Shown here: one piece after another, positions 1 through 9,372 of the stretch
Position numbering within the stretch: position 1 is the first letter of the stretch
Layout: every line of letters begins with the position of its first letter
Source of the DNA: CAZMXP01 sp964570285
GTDB taxonomy: Bacteria; Planctomycetota; PLA2
DNA length: 64,000 nucleotides
Direction of reading: 5' to 3'
NCBI GenBank assembly: GCA_964570285.1
Contig: CAZMXP010000007.1
Span: forward strand, 1-64,000
Made by a program: the position numbers and the translations under genes
Notes under the pieces: generated by a model
What the model saw: only the letters and a program-made list of their open reading frames with translations
Told to the model about the DNA's origin: nothing
Databases searched by the model: none

Positions 1-12
1 TTTGGACCGGCC

Positions 13-50
13 AGAATTTCCGGAATCGATGGGGTCAGAGTTTCCGGAAC
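13..50. repeat. Tandem TTTCCGGAA palindromes, possible IS end
   Basis: ATTTCCGGAAT and GTTTCCGGAAC lie 24 bases apart, each preceded by CAGA-type sequence and separated by GGGGTCAGA. Several spaced copies of one short motif are a known feature of IS21-family ends. The body of such an element would lie left of the window or has been lost, so this is suggestive only. Confidence 0.3.
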
Positions 51-341
51 CCGCACCTCGGTGACCGCCTGGACCGCGAGGTCAAGGTTCTCAAGCGTGC
101 CGAGTAGAACCCGAACGTCCGCGGGCCTGCCGCGACGGCCGGTGATCAGTAGGGAACACTCATCCGCACGGGATGCGGGCAGCGAGCATCGCAGAATTGC
201 CCCACGACAGCGAGGGGAAGTGGCGGAATCCGCGGTCCGTGGCCTGGGCACGCGGCGGCGCGGACACGTCGGTGCCAGGTCGCTAGCGGCGACGCGAGGG
301 CGAGGTGCTCCTTCCAGTCCCTGATCCAGCGAGGCACCGTG

Positions 342-470
342 ACGCAGCGCGGCTTGACGCTGCAACCAAATCAGCGACGGCCGAAGGCCGCGCTGCGCCT
401 AGAAAGGTGCTGCGGGATCCGGGTGACGCGCGCGGGGCGGAGGGCTGCGTGCGTCCCTCCCCCGCCGCAG
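342..470. repeat. Dispersed repeat family A, copy 1
   Basis: The core begins GACGCAGCGCGGC and ends GCCGCGCTGC, giving 10-bp complementary ends around a CAACCAA...GCGACGGCCGAA centre. The same core occurs at 7671-7731 and 40844-40897. Between this copy and the 40.8-kb copy the similarity continues about 70 bases beyond the palindrome (GGTCCGGGTGA-like, then GCGCGCGGGG). The unit is therefore longer than the hairpin and copy 7.7 kb is a shorter version. Confidence 0.65.
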
Positions 471-823
471 AGGATGGCTGCGAAGAGGCCACCTTGGCTC
501 GGTTCCAGGCGCCGCACGAGGGCAGCACGAGAATTTGCGCAGGGAGCGCGAAATCCGAGGGTTAGTAGTACAGGACGCGCGGTCGCCATCGCCGCTCTGC
601 GGACGCTCCCCTTCCGCTCCAGGAGGATGAGCTGCTGGCGCAGGCGGAGGTTCCCGGTCGCGGGGCGCGCGCCGTCCGCGGCGAGGGCGCGCGCGAGCGC
701 GCGGGTTCGCAGAGGTGAAGCACGTCGCGCGTCGGGGAGATCGCGATGCAGATCGCACGCACGACCGGGTCGCGATCATGCCCTCCCGCGGAGCAAGCGT
801 CGTCCGAGGAGGGAGAGACGTGC

Positions 824-829
824 TATCCT
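824..829 (+). promoter_or_regulatory. -10-like box TATCCT, 6 nt before the start codon
   Basis: TATCCT is followed by six bases and then the ATG of the phosphatase gene. With a usual 6-7 nt distance from -10 to the transcription start, the mRNA would begin at or next to the ATG. No clear -35 hexamer is seen 17 bp upstream. Confidence 0.4.
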
Positions 830-835
830 AGCCCG

Positions 836-2122
836 ATGAGCCGACCTAGGGGACTGCGCGCACGCGTTCGGGGCGATGTGCCGGGCGCGACGGGGAGCAT
901 GCCGCGTCCCTCCGGCGAGTTTCTTCAAGCGTTCGTTCGAGCGCTCTTCAACCGCAGGACCTACGCGCTCCGATTCAATCCCGGGTTGTGGCTCGGCCTG
1001 GCGTGTGCCTCTCCGTTGGCGATCTTCGCTGCCACGGCATCTTCGCCCGTCTGGTTAGCGGTCTTGACGATGGTGGCTCCGCTCGGATGGTGCGCGGTCG
1101 TCAGCGCGGCTACCCGTGTAGGGATGCTGGAGGGTAGGGCGCTGCGCCGCTTGCTGCGGGCATCCGATACGCGAGAGCTGTCCCAGGCAGTGGCGAACGA
1201 CAGGCTCGAGGGCATCGTGCTGGACGAGCGCGGCGAGCGCACGCGCCTGGAGAGGCTCCGGAGGACCGCCATGGAGGATCTGGCTCTCGGACAGGTGATC
1301 CAACAGAGCCTCGTGCCGGTCTCCTTCGCCCGCGGCGACCTCGCGGTGGCGGTTCGCCACATCCCCTGCGCCCTCGTGGGCGGGGACTACCTCCAGGCGA
1401 GCTTCTCGCGGGCCGGACTGCTGTACCTCTGTGTCGGCGATGTCTCTGGCCACGGCGTCGCCGCCGCTCTCGTCGTGAGCCGCATGCATGCGCACGTGCA
1501 GTCGATGATCCTCCAGGATGTGGGGCCCGCCGAGTTCCTGGAGTCGCTCAATCACGCCGCGCTGCGGATCTTCCAGCAGACCTCCATGTTCATGACGTTC
1601 GCGGTGATCCGCATCGACTTGACCGCGCGTACGATCGAGCACTCGACGGCAGGCCATCCCGCGCCGTATCTGCTGCGGGCAGGGGGTGTGCTCGAGGAGC
1701 TCGCCACGGCGAACCGCGCTCTTGGCGTCGGGCCGAATGCGCTGCACGTGGAAGCCGCCGTCGGAAGGACCGACTACGCTCCAGGAGACGCGATCCTCCT
1801 GCTCTCGGATGGGCTCTTCGAGACGAGGGGGGGGCCGGCGCACAGGGTGTGGGGAGAGGACGCGATCAAGGAGAACTTCGTTCGGTTGCGGCGATGCGCT
1901 CCCGACTACATCGTTGACGAGATCCTGCGATCGGCCGGCGAGTTCCGGCGCGGAGATGACTTCGAGGACGACGTCAGCCTCCTCGTGGCCCGCATGGGTG
2001 TCGTCCCTGCCGGGGTCTCGAGTGGGCAACGGTCCCCGCCCGACCCTGCTTCCGGGGGCAGCCGTCCCCGATCTCCGGGGCGCTTGGCCAAGGAGTCGGC
2101 TGATACGCTAGGGTTACTTTGA
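836..2122 (+). CDS. SpoIIE-type PP2C Ser/Thr phosphatase, membrane-anchored
   Basis: Predicted 428-aa protein. Two hydrophobic segments (about residues 45-95) put the N-terminus in the membrane, and a short linker leads into a SpoIIE/RsbU-type phosphatase domain (about 150-380). The visible signatures are GGDY, then VGDVSGHGVAAAL with a metal-binding Asp, TAGHPAPYLL, and LLLSDGLFE. Such proteins dephosphorylate anti-anti-sigma factors (STAS) in partner-switching pathways. No STAS or RsbW-like kinase gene is nearby, so the partner is unknown. The Ser/Pro/Arg-rich tail after LLVARMG looks disordered. I chose ATG 836 because a -10-like box stands six bases before it; ATG 899, after ACGGGGAGC, is an alternative. 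An in-frame upstream ATG at 746 would add 30 residues of unusual composition and is less likely. Confidence 0.85.
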   Translation: MSRPRGLRARVRGDVPGATGSMPRPSGEFLQAFVRALFNRRTYALRFNPGLWLGLACASPLAIFAATASSPVWLAVLTMVAPLGWCAVVSAATRVGMLEGRALRRLLRASDTRELSQAVANDRLEGIVLDERGERTRLERLRRTAMEDLALGQVIQQSLVPVSFARGDLAVAVRHIPCALVGGDYLQASFSRAGLLYLCVGDVSGHGVAAALVVSRMHAHVQSMILQDVGPAEFLESLNHAALRIFQQTSMFMTFAVIRIDLTARTIEHSTAGHPAPYLLRAGGVLEELATANRALGVGPNALHVEAAVGRTDYAPGDAILLLSDGLFETRGGPAHRVWGEDAIKENFVRLRRCAPDYIVDEILRSAGEFRRGDDFEDDVSLLVARMGVVPAGVSSGQRSPPDPASGGSRPRSPGRLAKESADTLGLL

Positions 2123-2246
2123 CTTCTGTACTCCTCGGACTCAGCTGACCAGGCGGACGACACGCGCCTGGGAACCCGTTTGGAATCAAAGCGGGGCTGC
2201 ATCTTGAGGGCCACTGGGCCTTCCTTCGTCATGCGCCGGCGCGCGG

Positions 2247-2684
2247 TCACCCCTCGATCGCCTTGCCGATGGCGCAGCCGCAACCGAGCACGAGGCAGAG
2301 GCTCATGAAGTTGCCTTGGATCGCCGCCGCGTGGCGGAGGTCGCCGTGGGCGAAGAGGACCGAAGGGTCGAGGCCGGTTGCCCGGAGCCCGAACGCGAGC
2401 AGGTAGGCCCCGGAGAAGAGCAGCACCCCCCGCAGCCCCCCGCCATTCCCCCTCGCGAGCAGGTAGCCCGCGACGGCGCAGAGGAGGCTTTCAAGGAGAA
2501 AGGAGTGCCAGAAGAGCGCGCGGCGCGTCACGCCGGCGGTCAGCGCCACCGAGAGCAGGCCGATGAAGGCGCCCGCGATCATGCCGTTGCGCCGGTTGCG
2601 CCGCTGTCGCGCATGGGCGGTGGCCATGGCGGCCTCCTGGCGGAGGGCGTAGTCGTTGCGGAGCGAGGGGACCGGATCGCCCAT
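2247..2684 (-). CDS. Small four-helix membrane protein, unknown function
   Basis: 145 aa. A basic N-terminus (residues 20-34, RQRRNRRNG) is followed by four hydrophobic stretches at about 35-53, 60-80, 86-106 and 122-142, so an integral inner-membrane protein with a cytoplasmic N-terminus is likely. The last helix carries a Cys-rich LGCGCAIGKAIEG end. I do not recognise the family. It is divergent from another small membrane protein starting at 2735, with 50 bases between, and convergent with the phosphatase gene. The pair may act together, but nothing in the sequence shows how. Confidence 0.6.
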   Translation of the reverse strand: MGDPVPSLRNDYALRQEAAMATAHARQRRNRRNGMIAGAFIGLLSVALTAGVTRRALFWHSFLLESLLCAVAGYLLARGNGGGLRGVLLFSGAYLLAFGLRATGLDPSVLFAHGDLRHAAAIQGNFMSLCLVLGCGCAIGKAIEG

Positions 2685-2734
2685 GTCTCACTTGATCGGC
2701 TCAGGCGGCCGTTGAACTTTCCGATGATGGGAGC

Positions 2735-3121
2735 GTGCAGGTCGGTAGGGATCCGGTCGCCGAACTCGTCCGCGAGCGCCAGCGCGCGGAGACGGATCGC
2801 ACCGTCGCGCAGGCGGGGCGCCGTCGCCGCACCGCGAGGCGCTACGTCGCCGAGGCGGCCGGGCTCTTCCTCGCGATCGAGCTGTTCATGGGGTTCTCGC
2901 CGCATTGGGCCGTCGTCGCAGGCGCGGCGACCGGGCTTCTCGCGTGGCGCCTGAAGGCGGGCACGCACCTCTACGCCTGGTGCGGCTTCGCGGGGCAGGT
3001 GCTGCTGACGCTGCTGTCGGGGTCCTTCATGATCACGGCGTTCGTTGCGCGCGTGTCGTTCTGCGCGGTGGCCGGCGCGATGCACCAGGTGCAACGGTCG
3101 GACGGCTCCGAGCCGACCTGA
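2735..3121 (+). CDS. Small membrane protein, unknown function
   Basis: 128 aa from a GTG start with GGGAG just upstream. The first 40 residues are charged (many Arg/Glu). Three hydrophobic segments then follow at about 41-58, 60-75 and 85-112, and the last ends near a Cys-containing stretch and a polar tail. No family is recognised. It is read away from the other small membrane protein at 2247-2684, so both could share a control region in the 50 bases between them. The 235 bases after its stop contain no supported gene. Confidence 0.5.
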   Translation: MQVGRDPVAELVRERQRAETDRTVAQAGRRRRTARRYVAEAAGLFLAIELFMGFSPHWAVVAGAATGLLAWRLKAGTHLYAWCGFAGQVLLTLLSGSFMITAFVARVSFCAVAGAMHQVQRSDGSEPT

Positions 3122-3356
3122 TCAGCCGAGGAGTGCGCGGAGGCGGACCTCGAGGAGTGGTACCGCGTCAGCGGCAGCGAGATCACGCGGCGAGACGCTC
3201 GGGCTCGCGCTCCGGGGCGGATGCGTGCCGTCTGCGAGAGCCTTTGCGCGCAGGGACGGTCGATCCTGACTTCCAAGAAGAGGCTCGATCCGTGCGCGGC
3301 TCGAAGGCGAGCCCCAATATTCGCTCTAGCCTCCCGCATCCGCCCGCGGCTGGCGC

Positions 3357-3652
3357 TCAGAGGCTGGGACCGCTGCCACGGCTCGCGTGCCAGAAGGCCA
3401 CCACCACGACCTTCTTGGCCAGCACACGGTAGTAGACGTGGTACCTGACGCGCGATAGATACACGCGCCGCAAGTCGGGAAAGCGTGCCGAGCGCGAAGT
3501 CGCGCCAACCCACGCTGATGAGACAACAGCGTCGTCGCCTCCTGGAAGCCGATTCGGACCGCATCGGGCGCGGCCGGCCTGTTCTTCGCCCACCAAGCTG
3601 CAGCCGCCTCCACCTGCATCGCGGCGCGAGGGGTCACCTCGACGTAGAACAC
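3357..3652 (-). pseudogene. ParE/RelE-type toxin, frameshifted
   Basis: Two overlapping frames together make one RelE/ParE-fold toxin. The first, from a GTG at 3652, gives the N-terminal half (VEVTPRAAMQVEAAAAWW, then FQEATTLLSHQ). The second, in the neighbouring frame, gives the C-terminal half with the family ending LRRVYLSRVRYHVYYRVL, then VVVVAFWHASRG. The switch falls near 3505-3515, around CAGCGTGGGTTGG on the coding strand, so a single-base change would restore about 97 aa. Either the toxin is inactivated in this strain or the base is a sequence error. The antitoxin gene lies five bases upstream, the normal antitoxin-first order. Confidence 0.7.
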
Positions 3653-3657
3653 GATGC

Positions 3658-3888
3658 TCAGGCAATTCGACGAAGACGCTCCAGAACATCTTGAGCGGAA
3701 ATCGTCTCTCCACGCTCGCCTTGAGCGATCGACTCCAACAGATCCGCCTCAAGTTCAGGGGGAACCTCGAAAGTCTCGTCCGCCTCGCGAGCGAGGATCA
3801 TCACGACGGTACCCTCGGGCAGCGGATCCCCCTCGACGACGACCTTTCCATCGACTACGGTTCCGGTGGCTAGCTGCATGGTGGCCAT
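3658..3888 (-). CDS. Antitoxin of a ParE/RelE-type toxin-antitoxin pair
   Basis: 76 aa from ATG 3888. The first half (MQLATGTVVDGKVVVEGDPL) looks like a small beta-strand DNA-binding start. The C-terminal half (ELEADLLESIAQ, then GETISAQDVLERLRRIA) is an acidic helix of the kind that wraps a ParE/RelE toxin. This protein type is commonly encoded immediately before a ParE-like toxin, as here, where the frameshifted toxin begins five bases after the stop. With the toxin broken, the antitoxin may be an orphan. A TATCCT box lies 18 bases upstream, inside the shared divergent promoter at 3906-3912. Confidence 0.7.
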   Translation of the reverse strand: MATMQLATGTVVDGKVVVEGDPLPEGTVVMILAREADETFEVPPELEADLLESIAQGERGETISAQDVLERLRRIA

Positions 3889-3905
3889 GATACACCGCCG
3901 CAGAG

Positions 3906-3912
3906 TAGGATA
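3906..3912. promoter_or_regulatory. Bidirectional -10-like box TAGGATA
   Basis: Read rightward, TAGGAT ends six bases before the GTG of the 107-aa gene. Read leftward, the same bases give TATCCT, 18 bases before the antitoxin ATG. One box may thus serve both divergent genes. Confidence 0.4.
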
Positions 3913-3917
3913 ACGCC

Positions 3918-4241
3918 GTGGCCGCCGCGTGGGATCTATTGATGCAGCTTGGCTTGCCGGATGGGGCCGTGCGCCCGGTTCCCAAGGGTCCGTTCGATCC
4001 CGGGCGGGCGGTGGCGGCGGTGCGCGAGGTCGCACAGCGAACCTCCCTCGAGACCGCGCAGGTGGCACCGCTCCTCGCGTGGCTGCGGGCCTGGCAGCAC
4101 CACTGGGGCGAGCACTTCGCCCGGACGCTCGGGGCCGAGGGCGCGGCGCTCATCCGGCGGCTGCAGCGCCGCCTCGACGATCCCGACCGCTACCTGAAGC
4201 TGCGGCGGATCGCGATCGAGAACCTCGCGGCGCTGCTCTGA
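3918..4241 (+). CDS. Hypothetical protein, 107 aa
   Basis: Predicted soluble, mostly helical and charged protein. It has no signal peptide, membrane segment or motif that I recognise. The C-terminal half is rich in Arg/Leu heptad-like spacing (LIRRLQRRLDDPDRYLKLRR). The GTG start is supported by a TAGGAT box six bases upstream, the same arrangement seen at several well-identified genes in this window. It stands alone between the divergent antitoxin and a convergent response-regulator gene, 31 bases from the latter. Function unknown. Confidence 0.55.
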   Translation: MAAAWDLLMQLGLPDGAVRPVPKGPFDPGRAVAAVREVAQRTSLETAQVAPLLAWLRAWQHHWGEHFARTLGAEGAALIRRLQRRLDDPDRYLKLRRIAIENLAALL

Positions 4242-4272
4242 TCCCGCGTTACGGGCTATCCGTTCCGTGCCC

Positions 4273-4701
4273 TCATCCGCCGCGGCAAGGCTCGCCGCCG
4301 CCCGGGCGATGGGCCGCGGCCGTCGCGAGCAGCTGCCTCGCGACGTCGATGACCTCGTCGTAGCCGACCGGCTTCGTGAGCACGAAGCTCCCCGGGTAGA
4401 CCAGCGCCGCGGCATCCACCCGCGGGCTGATGTCGCCCGTCAGCAGGATCACCGGGGGGGTGTCCGCGCCGTGGGCGGCGTTGAACCTGCGCAGGCACTG
4501 GATGCCGTCCACGCCGGGCATGCGCACGTCGAGCACGACCAGGTCGGGCCGCTCCCGCTCCAGCACGTCACGGGCCTCGGCGCCATCGGTGATGGCGCGG
4601 GCGCGGAAGCCGTGCTCCTCGAACTCCATCGCGAGCCGCTTCGCGAAGTTGCGTTCGTCGTCGACGACGATGACGGTCGGCCCCTGTCTGTGGTCACCCA
4701 T
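4273..4701 (-). CDS. Single-domain response regulator
   Basis: 142 aa, a lone receiver domain. The acidic pair is in VVDDE (residues 14-15), the phospho-acceptor is Asp58 in VVLDVRMPG, the conserved Thr is in LLTGD, and the conserved Lys is in VLTKP. There is no output domain, as in CheY-like or phosphorelay intermediates. It is divergent from the hybrid kinase gene at 4792, with 90 bases between the start codons, so it is the best candidate to accept phosphate from that kinase. The last ten residues (RPGGGEPCRGG) look disordered. Confidence 0.85.
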   Translation of the reverse strand: MGDHRQGPTVIVVDDERNFAKRLAMEFEEHGFRARAITDGAEARDVLERERPDLVVLDVRMPGVDGIQCLRRFNAAHGADTPPVILLTGDISPRVDAAALVYPGSFVLTKPVGYDEVIDVARQLLATAAAHRPGGGEPCRGG

Positions 4702-4791
4702 GGCGTCATTCCCCACCCCGAATCTACCCCTCAGTATTCCGCGCGCAATGTCGATAACGGTGGGTAGACCTGCCATCGAAAGGGGAAAGGC

Positions 4792-6274
<1,483 letters not shown>

Positions 6275-6285
<11 letters not shown>

Positions 6286-7063
6286 CCACCGTCCGCGCGT
6301 CCTCTGCGTCGACGACGAGGCGAGCATCCTCAACGCGCTGCGCCGCGTCTTCCTCGACGAGCCCTGGGACCTCCACTTCGCGACCAGCGGCGAGGAGGGG
6401 CTCGCCTACATCGCGAAGAGCGACGTCGACCTCGTGCTGTCGGACTTCCGCATGCCCGGCATGGACGGCGTCACCTTCCTCAAGAAGGTCAAGGAGATCC
6501 GCCCCGACACGATGCGCATCGTGCTCTCCGGCTACGCCGACATCAACCTCATCGTGTGCGCGCTCAACGAGGGGGAGGTCTACCGCTTCCTCGCCAAGCC
6601 GTGGAACGACGAGGAGCTGCAGCACAACCTGCGCAAGGCGCTGGAGCACCACCGCCTCTCGCGGGAGAACCTGCGGCTCAACCGCGAGCTGGTCGCCTTC
6701 AACGCGGAGCTCGAGCGCAAGGTGGACGAGCGCACCCGCGAGCTGCGCGAGCTCAACCGCGTGCTGCGCGTCGCGCAGGAGATCCTCGAGGTGCTGCCGA
6801 TGCCCGTGCTCGGCCTGGATGCCGCGCGCACCGTGCTCTTCGCCAACGCGAAGGCGCGCGAGCAGCTCGGCGGCGGGGGGCTGGTCGGCACGAGCGTCGC
6901 CGACCTCTTCGAGCCCGAGCTCACGGGGGCGCTGCGCGGGGGGGGCGCGGGGGGGGTGCTCCCGATGGTCGTGGACGGCGTGCCGGTCGGCGCGCTGATC
7001 GTCGGCGACGACGTCGCCCTGCTCGGCGCCGCCCCCGCGCCCCCTGTCGAATCCATTCCCTAG
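6275..7063 (+). CDS. Response regulator with coiled coil and PAS-like tail
   Basis: 262 aa. The receiver (about 7-125) has DDE at 13-15, Asp57 in LVLSDFRMPGMDG, and the KPW motif (FLAKPWNDEEL) typical of receivers that partner HD-GYP or sigma-54 outputs. A coiled coil (about 130-172) and a PAS-like region (about 180-225, ILEVLPMPVLGLD, then LFANAKA) follow, but there is no recognised catalytic or DNA-binding output. Gly-rich GGGAGG near residues 222-227 is encoded by the twin G-tract at 6938-6956. The start overlaps the kinase gene by 11 bases, so translation is probably coupled. Its receiver resembles that of the next gene, suggesting tandem duplication. Confidence 0.85.
6938..6956. repeat. 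Twin G-tract, G8-CGC-G8
   Basis: Two runs of eight G separated by CGC, inside the response-regulator gene, coding for GGGAGG. The identical 19-mer recurs at 17313-17331 in the Wzc-like gene. Confidence 0.8.
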
Positions 7064-7075
7064 GAGTTGCCTCTG

Positions 7076-7624
7076 ATGAGCACCGAAACCGACGTCTCCA
7101 TCCTCTTCGTCGACGACGAGAAGCCCGTCGTCGCGGCGCTGCGCCGCGTCTTCGCCGACGAGCCCTACGAGGTACGCACCTGCACCGACCCGCACGTGGC
7201 GCTCTCGGAGATCACCGCGAACGCGCCGACGGTCGTCGTCGCCGACTACTACATGCCCGGCATGCAGGGCCCCGCGCTGCTGAAGCGCGTGCGCGAGATC
7301 GACGACGGCATCATCCGCGTGATCCTGACCGGCAAGCCCGACGTGACCGCGGTGCTCGACGCCGTCAAGAACGGCGCCGTCTACCGCTTCATCCTGAAGC
7401 CGTGGGACGACGACGACCTGCGCATGACGATCCGGCAGGCGGTGGACTACGCGCGGCTGCTCGGCGAGCGCAACGCGCTCCGCCGCGCGCTCGCGCGCCA
7501 GCGCGAGACGATCGACTCGCTCGAGGAGGTCCACCCCGGCATCTCGCGCCTGCCCGAGCAGGACGTCCGCGGCGCCTTCGTGCTCTCCGCCCGCGACCTC
7601 CCGCCCGGCGGCGAAGGGGGCTAA
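7076..7624 (+). CDS. Response regulator, receiver plus short coiled tail
   Basis: 182 aa. The receiver (about 7-125) has DDE at 13-15, Asp57 in VVADYYMPGMQG, the Thr in ILTGK and KPW in FILKPWDDDDL. A helical stretch (about 128-155, RNALRRALARQRETIDSLEE) and a short tail follow, with no output domain. ATG 7076 is preceded at nine bases by AGGAG, a clear ribosome site; an in-frame TTG at 7067 is less likely. It is the last gene of the signalling operon, 12 bases after the previous stop. The receiver is similar over its length to that of the preceding gene (ALRRVF, DEP shared). Confidence 0.85.
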   Translation: MSTETDVSILFVDDEKPVVAALRRVFADEPYEVRTCTDPHVALSEITANAPTVVVADYYMPGMQGPALLKRVREIDDGIIRVILTGKPDVTAVLDAVKNGAVYRFILKPWDDDDLRMTIRQAVDYARLLGERNALRRALARQRETIDSLEEVHPGISRLPEQDVRGAFVLSARDLPPGGEGG

Positions 7625-7661
7625 GTCCCCGCACCCGACCGGCGCGGCCGGGCAGGATGAC

Positions 7662-7748
7662 CACAGAGGCACAGGGACGCAGCGCGGCTCCACGCCGCAA
7701 CCAAACGAGCGACGGCCGAAGGCCGCGCTGCGGCTCTGTGCCTCTGTG
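7662..7748. repeat. Dispersed repeat family A, copy 2, hairpin-forming
   Basis: The left arm starts CACAGAGGCACAGGGACGCA and the right arm ends CTCTGTGCCTCTGTG. The arms are inverted over 27 bases with few mismatches and enclose the family A core (CGCAACCAAACGAGCGACGG). It fills the space between two convergent genes, so besides being a repeat it could end transcription from both sides. Confidence 0.7.
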
Positions 7749-7755
7749 CTCCTCC

Positions 7756-9372
7756 TCAGCTGGGCCGCCAGCCGTCCATGACGGCCTGCGCGAAGGCCTC
7801 GACCTTCCTGCCGAGTTCCTCCGGGGTGAGCCCGAAGGCGGCGTCGGGGGCGATCCTCGTCTCGTCGCCCCTGCTCGTGTAGAAGCTCGTCACGTAGTCG
7901 AGCAGCCGCGCGCGGTACTTGCCGTTCTCGCCCCAGTAGAGGAAGTGGCAGGTCGATCCCGCCTGTTCGTAGAACAGCCGGATCTCGAACATGCCGCCCG
8001 GGAAGATCGTCCACTTCGTGACGCAGTTCGCGTGCGACTTCGACTTGTCGAGCTGCGTGTGGAACTGCGCCTGCGTCAGCGGCAGCACCTTCTCCCAGGG
8101 GATCAGCTTCTTCTGCTTCGCCAGCGCGGCGACGACGTCGAGGCTCCGCGCGTGCGGGTTGAAGTGCGTCCAACGGCCCTTCCGCGTGTCGTAGCGCCCC
8201 TCCTCGATGAACGTCGCGAACCCCTCGACGATCCAGTAGCCCGGCGTCTGCACGCGCTCGCCCATGTCCGCCTGGTCGCGAGGATGCCAGCGCGGGCAGC
8301 GGCGCTCGATCCAGTGGTGGGTCAGTTCGTGGACGAAGGTGTGGCGCACCTGCCGCTCGGGGCCCGGCGTCTTCGGCCAGAAGAAGCGGGAGATGTTCTC
8401 GCCCGGGTTGTAGTGCCCCGCGGTGAGTCCGAGGAAGGGATCGGGGCCGCGACCGACGCCGGTGCCGGAGAGCTTCACGTACTCCTGGGGGCTCTCGTAG
8501 AAGTAGATGACGAGCGGAAGCGTCTCGTCGCGCGCCGGGCTCTCGGTCGCGAACATCCGGTCGAGGGCGGAGCAGGTCAGGCGCGCGAGGCTCAGGCACA
8601 TGCCCACCGGGCCCGTCTCCTTCATCGGCGTCAGGAAGACGATCTCGTCGCTCTCGACGCCGAAGAGGTCCTTGCGCCAGAGGTTTCGCGCGCGCTCCAT
8701 GTCGGGGTGGCTGCGCTTGAGCAGGCGCACGCCGCCGGGCATCACGTCGATCTCCCACGCGAGCCAGTCGGCCTTCGTGCCGATCGACCAGGGTTCCGGG
8801 GCGAGTTCCGCGAGCAGTCGGCCTGCCTCCGCGTCGTCGGGCTGGGCCTGCAGGGCGGCACGCAGCAGTTCGAGGCCTCTGGGCCGCTGGTCGGCGCCGA
8901 GCGACTTCCGCGCGCGGGCGACGAGCATCGAGGCGGGGACCTCGCGACCGGGCACGACGTACGCGCCCGCGGCCCTGGGGGCGAGCGCGCCGATGCGAGC
9001 CTCCCACGCCTCGGCGTCCTTCGGCTCGAGCCCGGCGCGCTCGGCGCGGTCGAGCAGCGCCGCGGCGTCGCCGGAGGCGCCGGCGTCGACGGCCTTCGGC
9101 AGCGCCTCGAGGCAGAGGCGCAGGATCTCGCCCTCGGCCAGCATGCGCACGCCGAGGAGATGCGACGCGAGGTCGGGCGCGTGGCGGAGCGTGCCGTCGT
9201 CGGTCTCCCACAGCAGGACCTCGTCGAGGGCGACCGTGCCGCCGCCGATCGTCACCTCCCGGCCCGACGCGCTCTCCTTGGCCGCGCCGGTGAGCACGGT
9301 GCGGTCGCTGGTCACGACGACATCCGCGGCGGCGAGCGCCGCGCAGAGGAGGAGCGCCGCGACGCGTGTCAT
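7756..9372 (-). CDS. Secreted DUF1570-like HExxH metallopeptidase
   Basis: 538 aa. The N-terminus (MTRVAALLLCAALAAADV) is a signal peptide. Residues 20-230 are a helical, TPR-like region. The catalytic part carries HTFVHELTHHW, a zinc HExxH site, and about 30 residues later YWIVEGFATFIEEG, where the Glu is the likely third ligand (gluzincin/peptidase-MA arrangement). This matches DUF1570-type proteins, which are common in Planctomycetota. The start codon overlaps the stop of the upstream propeller gene (ATGA), so the two are one unit and may form one secreted or periplasmic complex. The substrate is unknown. The stop lies eight bases beyond the hairpin repeat. Confidence 0.8.
   Translation of the reverse strand: MTRVAALLLCAALAAADVVVTSDRTVLTGAAKESASGREVTIGGGTVALDEVLLWETDDGTLRHAPDLASHLLGVRMLAEGEILRLCLEALPKAVDAGASGDAAALLDRAERAGLEPKDAEAWEARIGALAPRAAGAYVVPGREVPASMLVARARKSLGADQRPRGLELLRAALQAQPDDAEAGRLLAELAPEPWSIGTKADWLAWEIDVMPGGVRLLKRSHPDMERARNLWRKDLFGVESDEIVFLTPMKETGPVGMCLSLARLTCSALDRMFATESPARDETLPLVIYFYESPQEYVKLSGTGVGRGPDPFLGLTAGHYNPGENISRFFWPKTPGPERQVRHTFVHELTHHWIERRCPRWHPRDQADMGERVQTPGYWIVEGFATFIEEGRYDTRKGRWTHFNPHARSLDVVAALAKQKKLIPWEKVLPLTQAQFHTQLDKSKSHANCVTKWTIFPGGMFEIRLFYEQAGSTCHFLYWGENGKYRARLLDYVTSFYTSRGDETRIAPDAAFGLTPEELGRKVEAFAQAVMDGWRPS

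Larger units (their letters stand above)
1..835. other. Gene-poor left edge with repeat remnants
   Basis: I see no convincing gene in these 835 bases. Open frames exist on both strands, but they are Arg/Ala/Pro-rich translations of GC-rich DNA with no recognisable domain. The stretch holds a pair of TTTCCGGAA palindromes near base 20 and 45, one copy of a dispersed repeat (342-470), and the -10-like box of the phosphatase gene at its right end. It reads as decayed or intergenic DNA. A short in-frame run near 70-110 (DREVKVLKRA) loosely recalls the coiled-coil end of IS3-type OrfA proteins, but that is too little to call a transposase. Confidence 0.6.

Noticed and set aside
70..110. IS3 OrfA-like coiled-coil fragment
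   Set aside because: Only about ten residues resemble it; too short to separate from chance.
339..839. 166-codon frame at the left edge
   Set aside because: Runs through a dispersed repeat and encodes an almost purely Arg/Ala/Pro/Ser chain with no start signal.
3500..3520. Programmed frameshift in the ParE-type gene
   Set aside because: No slippery heptamer or following hairpin is visible; decay or a read error is simpler.
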